Shown: one piece after another, positions 8,067 through 14,485 of the stretch
How the letters are laid out: the number at the start of each line of letters is the position of its first letter
Numbering within the stretch: position 1 is the stretch's first letter
Source: Thermoanaerobaculia bacterium
GTDB taxonomy: Bacteria; Acidobacteriota; Thermoanaerobaculia; Multivoradales; JAHEKO01
Direction of reading: 5' to 3'
Length of the DNA: 52,970 nucleotides
Assembly (NCBI GenBank): GCA_945787635.1
Contig: CALZIK010000037.1
Coordinates: 1 to 52,970 of the forward strand
Made by a program: the position numbers and the translations under genes
Notes under the pieces: model-generated
Seen by the model: only the letters and a program-made list of their open reading frames with translations
What the model was told of the DNA's origin: nothing
Databases searched by the model: none

Positions 8067-9452
8067 CTAAGCCTGCCGTTTCGCAGTCTCCGCGACGTGC
8101 TCGAGGACTCGCTCGTGGATCCGGTGGACGATCCAGTCGGACCACAACCTCCAGTAGAGCGTCGGCGCGATCCCCAGCTCGTACCAGGTGGTACCGGCGA
8201 GAAGCGTTCTTCCTTGCCCAGCTGACTCCATTCGGAACTCGCCGCGAACCGCGCGAAACCCGCTGTCGAGGTGCGCGGTCGCGAGCTCCGCGTACGGAGA
8301 GAGCTCGCGCATCGCGTCCGGGTTCTCGACAACATCGAACGCCAGGAGCCGCCCTGGCTCCCACACCGTCACCGGCTCGACGAACGCGCCGGTCGAGAAC
8401 TCGCAGCGCCGGACCGCGCCCGGACCCGAACCGTCGATCGTAGCTCCCACCGGGTACGCGATGCCAAGCCGAAACGGCCACCACGCGGGCTCGTCCAGTC
8501 GCGGAAAAGCGATGACGCTCTGCCACACCGCCTCCGGCGCGGCGTCGATTCGAATCGACGTGGTCACCGCGAACACCTGCGGCGCTACGCGTTGGCCGAC
8601 CCTGCCCTCCGCCCACCCGAGTAGCGGGATAGCCGCTGCCAGGAGCCACAGCGCCGGCGTGGAAGCGTGCCCGGCGAGTGCGACCGAACGGCCCAGGACG
8701 GCGCCGAGAATTGCACCGGGGTAGGCGATCGGCGCCGCCATGGCCAAGCAGATCGCTCCTTCGAGCCCGAAGATCAACGCGAAGCCCATCGCCAGGGTCA
8801 CGGCGACGATCGCCACTGCCACCGACTCGCTGAGGGCCCGCTCCCGCGCACGGTTGTAGGCTGACGCGCTCGCTGCTCCGATCAAAACCGGCGCTCCGAG
8901 AAACACCGCGTAGCCGTAAATCGATCCCACAAAAAAGAAGATCGCGGTCACGGCCACCGTGATGAGCACGCCCCAGCCGATGCCCTGGAGCGCCGCAACC
9001 ACGCGCACGCGGGCCTCTGCGTCGTCGCGCGTTCCGTCTGCGCCGACGACGGGACGCACCCAGGCTTCGGGCTTGCGATCCGGCGCAATCGCCAGGGCGA
9101 GCATCAGAACGTAGTTCAGCCCCGGCACGAAAAACAGCATTCCCCACCACGGCGAGACCCCGGCGCACGCCGCCCGCCGCAAGCTCATCGACACTCCGAT
9201 CCACGCGAACGGCAGCGCCCACAGCACCAGAAACCAGACCCACGCGGTCTCGTTCAGATCCAACGCGCCCCAGCGCTCCACGAGCAACGGGCTCAGGTAG
9301 TCCCACGGCGCGAGCCACATCCCCGTGGTGTATCGCACGACCGCGGTGTCGACCGAGTACTTGAGCGCCAGCAGACCGAACCCGGTGAGAGCGTAGGCGC
9401 GCCGCAGCACCGGACGAGAGAAGCCGAACCAAAGTCGGAGGAGGTCCTTCAA
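8067..9452 (-). CDS. Multi-pass membrane protein with C-terminal SRPBCC domain
   Basis: A protein of 461 residues. Residues 1-300 hold about eight hydrophobic segments, with a DUF805-like stretch in the first third. Residues from about 305 to the end look like a SRPBCC (START/polyketide-cyclase fold) domain, with SIRIDAAPEAVWQSV at its start and FSTGAFVEPVTVWEPGRLL inside. These domains bind hydrophobic ligands, so the protein may take a lipid-like ligand at the membrane; this is inference. The start is a TTG at 9452. A TAGGAT hexamer nine bases before it and no Shine-Dalgarno sequence fit a leaderless mRNA. The upstream ATG is out of frame. Confidence 0.78.
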   Translation of the reverse strand: MKDLLRLWFGFSRPVLRRAYALTGFGLLALKYSVDTAVVRYTTGMWLAPWDYLSPLLVERWGALDLNETAWVWFLVLWALPFAWIGVSMSLRRAACAGVSPWWGMLFFVPGLNYVLMLALAIAPDRKPEAWVRPVVGADGTRDDAEARVRVVAALQGIGWGVLITVAVTAIFFFVGSIYGYAVFLGAPVLIGAASASAYNRARERALSESVAVAIVAVTLAMGFALIFGLEGAICLAMAAPIAYPGAILGAVLGRSVALAGHASTPALWLLAAAIPLLGWAEGRVGQRVAPQVFAVTTSIRIDAAPEAVWQSVIAFPRLDEPAWWPFRLGIAYPVGATIDGSGPGAVRRCEFSTGAFVEPVTVWEPGRLLAFDVVENPDAMRELSPYAELATAHLDSGFRAVRGEFRMESAGQGRTLLAGTTWYELGIAPTLYWRLWSDWIVHRIHERVLEHVAETAKRQA

Positions 9453-9461
9453 GCTTGCCCC

Positions 9462-9467
9462 ATCCTA
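9462..9467 (-). promoter_or_regulatory. Probable -10 element (TAGGAT), leaderless pattern
   Basis: Read on the minus strand, TAGGAT ends nine bases before the TTG start of the membrane-SRPBCC gene. No Shine-Dalgarno sequence separates the two. Confidence 0.4.
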
Positions 9468-9540
9468 CCCCGACAAACCGGACACCCGGTTCGGGCGGGC
9501 GAGCCGCGTGCAAAACGGGTATCCTGTCTCTGGTGCTCCG

Positions 9541-10176
9541 ATGGGCAAGCCTCCTCGTTCGTTCTCTCGATTCGCCGAGACTCGCGCACAGACATTGGAG
9601 CTCGCCGCGGCTTTGAGCCAGGAGCAGATGGACTTCTCGCCTGGCCGCGACAAGTGGTCCACCGGCCAGGTTCTCGATCACCTGATCCAGGTGGACCGGG
9701 TCTTCCGTGACGAGTTCGAGGAACTCTTGAAGCGTTGGGAAAAGAAGCGGGGAGGCGCGGCCACCTTGGTCCGCTCTCTCTCGGACGCCGGCTTTTCTCT
9801 TCCGATGGTGCCCAAGGCCTTTCTTCCCTTCTTCGATGTCCCCGCTGCGATGGCCGGCGTCCTGCTTCCGCGATCGCTCCGCCAAGCGGTGTTTCGCAAT
9901 CGCGCGGTACCCGCCAAAGCGCCACGGCGGATCGAGCCGACCAAGGGACGACCAGCCGGCGAACTGATCCGCGACCTGAGAAGCTTCACAGACTCTCTCG
10001 ACGGTTACTTCTCCGATCATCCCGACGTCGAGTGGGAACGGCTTCGCTACTACAACCCGCTGACCGGATTCACGAACGTACCGGGGATCTTGAGCTTTAT
10101 CGGCAGCCACGAACGGCGGCACCAGGACCAGATCCGGGACATTCTGGCAGCGAAGGACTGCCCAGCGTCTTCCTAA
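9541..10176 (+). CDS. DinB superfamily protein
   Basis: A protein of 211 residues from ATG 9541. A GTG at 9508 would add 11 residues without obvious sense. DinB-fold proteins are four-helix bundles with a metal held by three histidines, and many are thiol-dependent transferases or hydrolases. Here KWSTGQVLDHLIQVDR gives the first histidine (about residue 50), and SHERRHQDQIRDIL near the C-terminus gives the others. The middle (residues 75-125) is longer than in small DinB proteins. TATCCT at 9520-9525 is a possible -10 element. The gene is transcribed away from the membrane-SRPBCC gene. The substrate is unknown. Confidence 0.85.
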   Translation: MGKPPRSFSRFAETRAQTLELAAALSQEQMDFSPGRDKWSTGQVLDHLIQVDRVFRDEFEELLKRWEKKRGGAATLVRSLSDAGFSLPMVPKAFLPFFDVPAAMAGVLLPRSLRQAVFRNRAVPAKAPRRIEPTKGRPAGELIRDLRSFTDSLDGYFSDHPDVEWERLRYYNPLTGFTNVPGILSFIGSHERRHQDQIRDILAAKDCPASS

Positions 10177-10289
10177 GCGAGAGCCCTTCCCTCACGAGGT
10201 AGCGGCGCCCCAGCCCAACGTTGCATGTCGGCGTATGTGACACACCGTTGACCAGCAGATACGCACCCGCCCACATCACCGAGTAGGTG

Positions 10290-10430
10290 AAAACCGGCCC
10301 CGATCCCCACGCCCTGACCGCCGCCGATTGGCAAGCGGACCTCGCGTCTCTCGTCGCAGCGATCAAGCGCCAACACCCGCGTCCCTTCCATTCGATCTCC
10401 AAAGAAGCCTTCGACGCGTGCGCCGCTGGC
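10290..10430 (+). pseudogene. N-terminal fragment of an S41/tricorn-like protein
   Basis: About 47 codons read PHALTAADWQADLASLVAAI and then KRQHPRPFHSISKEAFDACA, which is the pattern that opens many S41-type peptidase family proteins (a helix, then HPxPFH and a phenylalanine-containing helix). There is no catalytic domain after it. The sense stops at about 10430, where the methyltransferase fragment begins in another frame. It is a leftover of a deletion. Confidence 0.5.
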
Positions 10431-10603
10431 AGGACCGCATCAACCCGATCTGGAAACGGTTCGCCGGCGGCTGTCAGTTGAACCGGCCCATTCCGGACGT
10501 GATCGAGCAAGGCGGCTTCCGAATCGAGACGATCGAGACGATGTACCTTCCGGGATGGCGGCCGGCGAGCTTCAACTACTGGGGAACCGCCGTTCCCGCT
10601 TGA
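10418..10603 (+). pseudogene. C-terminal fragment of a class I SAM methyltransferase
   Basis: About 60 codons end a methyltransferase of the kind that finishes with GGCxLNR, a GF-hydrophobic strand and YLPG. The fragment contains WKRFAGGCQLNRPIPDVIEQ and then GFRIETIETMYLPGWRP before a natural stop at 10601-10603. The SAM-binding half is absent. It directly abuts the S41-like fragment in a different frame. The rest of 10177-10290 holds nothing I can assign. Confidence 0.6.
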
Positions 10604-10613
10604 GCTTCTGTGC

Positions 10614-11828
10614 TCAGTCGAACTCGATTCGCTCGACGTCTTCCCAGTTGACGTAGGTCTCTGTCGAGCCGCTGACGATCACGACGCCGTCGTTGTCGTC
10701 CGAGACGTCGGTCTCGTCTTCGAGCATCAGCTCTTCGCCGTTCCTGAGCGCGACCAGAGTCCGGCCTCGGCTCATCGGCTCGAGCGACCGGATCATGTAG
10801 AACGGGATGTTGTACTCGATGTCCTCGAGTGAGCCGTTCAAGATCTCCCAGCCCCGGCTCTCGTCGAGATCGACGACGATCTCCCCGCTCCAGCTCTTGC
10901 CGTCCAGATCCGTCACCTTGCCTCTGAGCGCGCCGAGCGACGGATAGGCTTCGTAGCCGCGGCCGGTCGCGCCCGACTTTACGAAATCGACCCGCTCGAA
11001 CTCGTCCCATTCGATTTTCACCCGCCCATAGCGCTCATCTTCGACGAAGATGCCGCTCGTCGAATGATCGACGTCGTTGGTGTCTTCGAGCAGAACCCGC
11101 CGGCCGTCCCGAAGCTCCACCCAGGCGCCCCTGCGGTTTCTCTTTTCGATAGAGGCGATCTGGCCCATTTCGATCGAAAGATCGCCGTCGTCGGTCTCGC
11201 CGTCCAGCTCGTCGGTCGAGAGACACTCCTCGAGATCCCACTGGACGAAGCCCTGAAACTCACCACCGCGCGTCTTGACGACGCCGAAGAGGCGCCACGT
11301 CTCGGGGCGAAGATCCGCCGGCGCGGCGCTGAAAGTCACGCGCTCGATGCGCTTCCAATCCAGCTTGACCTTCCCGAGGCTCGCGTCGTCGACGGCAATC
11401 GTCGCTCCGACATCGTTGGACGAGTCGTCGATCTTGTATCGCGTCCCATCTCGCATCGTCACGAAAACACGTCTCGATCCCGCTCTTTCGATATCCCGAA
11501 TATCGCCGAAGCGGGCGATGAACTGGCGCGATTCATCCCACTCGCCCCAGTAGCCGATGCGCAACCCGAGGATCCTGACCTGTCTCCTGTTCCGCTCTCC
11601 CCTCGGCCTCGCCTCGCGAAACGGCCGGTCTTCCTTACCGGCGTTGAAATGGTCGTCCCAGAAACTCTCTTCCCGACCCCAGCGGAGAAAACCCGTGTAG
11701 CTCGTCCCGTTCTCGGTCTCGACCGTGCCGTAGAGATACCCCGCGGGATCCACCTCGAGTGCATTCGCCGTCGCCGGCCAGGCGCTCAGCATCAGGAACC
11801 CGAGTATCCAAACACTTACTTGTCTCAT
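10614..11828 (-). CDS. Exported protein with three tandem beta-rich repeats, in an ECF sigma cluster
   Basis: A protein of 404 residues from ATG 11828, with AGGGAG six bases before it and a signal peptide (residues 1-23). The frame stays open upstream, but that part overlaps the end of the anti-sigma gene region and is not used. Three copies of a module of about 120 residues follow. Each starts with a Gly-x-Val strand and G(F/E)xxWD-type segment, then an acidic stretch with LDG/LNG, then a strand pair ending in W-x-x-x-E-R-(V/I)-x-F. It contains no enzyme motif. Lying just after the anti-sigma gene on the same strand, it is a good candidate for a product controlled by that sigma factor. The family is not named here. 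Confidence 0.8.
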   Translation of the reverse strand: MRQVSVWILGFLMLSAWPATANALEVDPAGYLYGTVETENGTSYTGFLRWGREESFWDDHFNAGKEDRPFREARPRGERNRRQVRILGLRIGYWGEWDESRQFIARFGDIRDIERAGSRRVFVTMRDGTRYKIDDSSNDVGATIAVDDASLGKVKLDWKRIERVTFSAAPADLRPETWRLFGVVKTRGGEFQGFVQWDLEECLSTDELDGETDDGDLSIEMGQIASIEKRNRRGAWVELRDGRRVLLEDTNDVDHSTSGIFVEDERYGRVKIEWDEFERVDFVKSGATGRGYEAYPSLGALRGKVTDLDGKSWSGEIVVDLDESRGWEILNGSLEDIEYNIPFYMIRSLEPMSRGRTLVALRNGEELMLEDETDVSDDNDGVVIVSGSTETYVNWEDVERIEFD

Positions 11829-11874
11829 CGCATACTCCCTGCTGTCGTTGTCCGTGTCAGATCCCACTCGGAAT

Positions 11875-12465
11875 TCACGCACGCCCGCCACCTTCGCTCG
11901 TACGCTCGCGCTCCCCGGCCTCGCTCGCGAAATCGCCGCCGCCCTCCGTCGTCTCACTGCCCTCGTTCACGACGGCCATCACCTCGAGCATCGCGCGCCG
12001 GTACCGTGCGTCGGCCTCGAGAATCTCGGTCGTGATCTCGAGGAACCGGGTCTCCGTCATCCGCCCCGCTCGGCTGCCGACATCGACCTCGATGTCCCTG
12101 ATGCCGCTCGTTTCCGTCCTGAGGAAACCGCGAGAGGCCATGCGCGGCACCACCAAGAACCCGAGACCCACCGCGACGATGGCCAGAACCGCAGCCTTCA
12201 GCATCCAGCCCCTGACCTTCTTTCGTTCCGGTGCTCTCGCCTCGCCTTCGATTCGCCGCCAGACCGCCTCGGGCGCAGGCTCGGCCGAAGCCGAGTCGAC
12301 AGCCACGATCACGCCCTCGAGCGCCCGGGCCTCGCGGTAGAAACCGCGGCAGTCCCGGCAGCGAACCAGATGGTCGAGCATGTCTCTCCCCTCCTGGCGA
12401 TCGTCGAGTTCACCGTCCAGCCAGGTGGAGAGCAGGATTTCGAAACGTTCACAGAGTTTATTCAT
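11875..12465 (-). CDS. Zinc-finger anti-sigma factor, membrane anchored
   Basis: A protein of 196 residues. The N-terminal anti-sigma zinc finger has the complete ZAS motif His32-x3-Cys36-x2-Cys39, and Cys5 lies nearby. One membrane segment follows at about residues 87-107. The remainder outside is about 85 residues with a predicted helical region (RFLEITTEILEADARYRRAM), possibly a sensor or coiled coil. The start ATG overlaps the sigma factor stop by four bases (ATGA), so the two are translationally coupled, the usual layout for an ECF sigma and its inhibitor. It should hold the sigma factor at the membrane until a signal arrives. The signal is unknown. Confidence 0.9.
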   Translation of the reverse strand: MNKLCERFEILLSTWLDGELDDRQEGRDMLDHLVRCRDCRGFYREARALEGVIVAVDSASAEPAPEAVWRRIEGEARAPERKKVRGWMLKAAVLAIVAVGLGFLVVPRMASRGFLRTETSGIRDIEVDVGSRAGRMTETRFLEITTEILEADARYRRAMLEVMAVVNEGSETTEGGGDFASEAGERERTSEGGGRA

Positions 12466-13049
12466 GGTTCATCTCCAGGGTCCAATTGCAACAACTCGCG
12501 CATCCGCACGACGACCGCCTTGCGGGCCCGATGGACGTTGACTCGCACCTGGCCGAGCGACCAGCCACGCTCGGCGGCGATGTCGGGATAGGCGCGCTGC
12601 TCGATCACGGCTGCCGTGAACGCGAAGCCAAGCGGTTCGCTCAGTGAATCAACGGCCTCGGCAAGCCGGTCCTCGATCAGGCCGATCTCCGCTCGCTCGT
12701 ACGGTGACGGCTCGCGTTCGTCAGGAAAGTTCTCGACAGTGTCCTCAGCAGTGATCTCTGTAAAGAGAACCGGGCGCCGCTTGCGCACATGATCCACCAC
12801 CAATCGATGAGCGATGCTGAAGAGATAGGAGCGGGCCTTCGAGAGATCTCGGAGAGCTCCCGAGCGCATCGCCCGCACGAAGGTCTCCTGCAGAAGATCC
12901 TCACCCAACTCCCGACGGCCCACCCGGCTGGTCAGAAAGGCCAGTACCGAACCACCATGCTCCTCGAAGATCGACTTCCAGAACGAGGGATGAATGGATG
13001 GTGTGGTGGCGACAGCGGCGGGCGACATGGACCGATTCTCGGGCCTCAC
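12462..13049 (-). CDS. ECF-type RNA polymerase sigma factor
   Basis: A protein of 195 residues, normal for an ECF sigma. Region 2 lies at about residues 25-95 (GEDLLQETFVRAMRSG, then ARSYLFSIAHRLVVDHVRKR). Region 4 lies at about 130-185, with the helix-turn-helix YPDIAAERGWSLGQVRVNVH. The start may be GTG 13049 or ATG 13028; neither has a strong ribosome site. It is the first gene of a three-gene unit with its anti-sigma factor (four-base overlap) and the exported repeat protein. Target promoters cannot be read from the sequence; no clear duplicated motif is seen upstream. Confidence 0.93.
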   Translation of the reverse strand: MRPENRSMSPAAVATTPSIHPSFWKSIFEEHGGSVLAFLTSRVGRRELGEDLLQETFVRAMRSGALRDLSKARSYLFSIAHRLVVDHVRKRRPVLFTEITAEDTVENFPDEREPSPYERAEIGLIEDRLAEAVDSLSEPLGFAFTAAVIEQRAYPDIAAERGWSLGQVRVNVHRARKAVVVRMRELLQLDPGDEP

Positions 13050-13135
13050 GAGACTTTCTTCAGCATCCTCAGTAGGTATGACGAAACGAGACCGGATTTG
13101 TTACACGGCCAAGGCGTCGTCACGGACCTTCCTTT

Positions 13136-13162
13136 TGTAGCGGTCGACCTCCGTGTCGACCG
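13136..13162 (-). repeat. Intergenic palindrome, reverse orientation
   Basis: TGTAG, then CGGTCGAC, loop CTCCGT, then GTCGACCG. Perfect eight-base arms. It lies between the sigma factor start and the end of the hicB-like gene, in a 190-base gap with no gene. Confidence 0.8.
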
Positions 13163-13241
13163 AATCCCCCGATCGCCGACTCGCCATCGCCTTCCGAGAC
13201 GGCGAGCCCCTCTGCCCGACGTCCCCCGCCTGCGTTGGGCC

Positions 13242-13463
13242 CTACGCCTTTTGGTAGATCTCGGGTCGGTAGCTCGGCTCGGGAACGTCTTCTCCGGCAT
13301 CGCGAGCCGCCTCCAGCCAAAGAGCTATCGCCTCCTCCACCTCGGCGAGGGCCTTCTCCGGCGTCTCGCCGAAAACCGAGCAGTACCGCAAGTCGGGAAC
13401 GTCCGCGATGTACCCCCCGTCCTCGTCACTGAAGAAGATGTTGATGTGGTACTTGAGCATCAT
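13242..13463 (-). CDS. HicB-family protein (UPF0150), no HicA partner seen
   Basis: A protein of 73 residues with the single degraded-RNase-H fold typical of short HicB antitoxins: YHINIFFSDEDGGYIADVPD, then ETPEKALAEVEEAIALWL. HicB normally neutralises the HicA mRNA interferase encoded beside it. No HicA-like frame exists in the 190 bases downstream or the 65 bases upstream, so this copy is solitary, as many short HicB-like proteins are. GGAG lies 12 bases before the first ATG, and TACAAT upstream could be the -10. It carries no C-terminal DNA-binding domain. Confidence 0.82.
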   Translation of the reverse strand: MMLKYHINIFFSDEDGGYIADVPDLRYCSVFGETPEKALAEVEEAIALWLEAARDAGEDVPEPSYRPEIYQKA

Positions 13464-13528
13464 TTATTCTCTGTCTCCAGATTGTACTCCTCGATCAGGG
13501 CGAATACGCCTGCCAGCCTCGATTCGAC

Positions 13529-14404
13529 TCACAGCTCCGACCACAGCCCCACCGAGACGCTCGACTCGGTGTCTTGGAAGAACTCCCCCAGCGGGACCCG
13601 GCCGTCGTGTAGATCCAGCCCGATCCTCCAGGTCCTGGCGCCACGCACGAACATCAGTCCACCCTGAAGCGCAGCGTCGAGCCGCCAGTCGCGCTCCTCC
13701 CAGGCCTGGAAGTCCGCCGCCGCGTACCAGCCGGCCCGGCCGTTCCAAAGAACGCCCGGCGCCTCCAGCTCGAGACCCCACTGCGCCCGCAACGGCTTGA
13801 TCAAGTCACCGAACGCCCGCCGTTGATAGGCGTGAGCCGCTTCGCCATAGGTGCGCCAGCGCCCGGCGAAGCGCCGGCTCACCGCCGCTCTAACCTCCTC
13901 GCGGGTGTAGTTGATGCGCTCGCGGCCGGTGCGCTGGATCCACTCGTCGCCGATGTGGGCCGAGGTGTGGAGCACGCCGACGAGAAACGCCCCGCGGTCT
14001 GCCCCACCCGCACCCTCTCGCCCGGTCGTCAGGCTCAGCCCGTAATTGCCGTCCCAACCGATGTTGTCCTGACCCAAACCCATGTCGAACTGCCCGTCGA
14101 GCCCGGCCTCGAGGCTGAGCTGCCATGAGCGTCCACCGGGCTCGGCCGGCACCCACCGCACCAGCCCGAAGCGCCCACCGAGGCGCAGGAAGAAGCGCTG
14201 ACCGGTCCCGCCGTCGACGGCGACCGAGCTGTACGAGGCGACATTGACCGCGGCCCCCGGCCGCTGCGGATCGGCGATCGGCGGGGCAAAGAGATGCCCC
14301 TCGGGGAAGAGCTCGAAACGACGCTCCCCGGTGCCGACCTCACCCCGGAGCACGCCCGGCCAGAACCCCACGACGAGTGCGAGCACGATCGCTGTTCGGC
14401 GCAT
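13529..14404 (-). CDS. DUF1207 family outer-membrane protein
   Basis: A protein of 291 residues with a signal peptide (residues 1-21). The DUF1207 signature starts at about residue 30 (FELFPEGHLFAPPIADPQRP). The rest alternates hydrophobic and polar residues with many aromatic residues, as in a small beta barrel, and ends in WSEL. No function is known for the family. Start ATG 14404 has no Shine-Dalgarno sequence; TAGGGT ends seven bases before it. It is divergent from the kinase gene at 14486, leaving an 81-base shared promoter region. Confidence 0.85.
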   Translation of the reverse strand: MRRTAIVLALVVGFWPGVLRGEVGTGERRFELFPEGHLFAPPIADPQRPGAAVNVASYSSVAVDGGTGQRFFLRLGGRFGLVRWVPAEPGGRSWQLSLEAGLDGQFDMGLGQDNIGWDGNYGLSLTTGREGAGGADRGAFLVGVLHTSAHIGDEWIQRTGRERINYTREEVRAAVSRRFAGRWRTYGEAAHAYQRRAFGDLIKPLRAQWGLELEAPGVLWNGRAGWYAAADFQAWEERDWRLDAALQGGLMFVRGARTWRIGLDLHDGRVPLGEFFQDTESSVSVGLWSEL

Positions 14405-14411
14405 GCCCCGA

Positions 14412-14417
14412 ACCCTA
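14412..14417 (-). promoter_or_regulatory. Probable -10 element (TAGGGT), leaderless pattern
   Basis: Read on the minus strand, TAGGGT ends seven bases before the ATG of the DUF1207 gene, with no ribosome site between. Confidence 0.45.
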
Positions 14418-14466
14418 CCCGAACTCCTGGCGAGTGCCTCAATAGGCGGTTGGCAGAAGCCTCCCG

Positions 14467-14472
14467 TACAAT
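14467..14472 (+). promoter_or_regulatory. Probable -10 element (TACAAT) of kinase gene
   Basis: TACAAT ends 13 bases before the ATG of the first kinase gene. A start about seven bases downstream would leave a leader of only about six bases, too short for a ribosome site. Confidence 0.45.
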
Positions 14473-14485
14473 CACGCGGTCACAC

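Noticed and set aside
13050-13241. hicA toxin gene beside hicB
   Set aside because: Neither strand holds a HicA-like reading of about 60 codons; the gap contains a palindrome and stop codons.
14294-14485. 64-residue extension of the first kinase
   Set aside because: It overlaps the divergent DUF1207 gene and its promoter, and the kinase domain starts just after ATG 14486.
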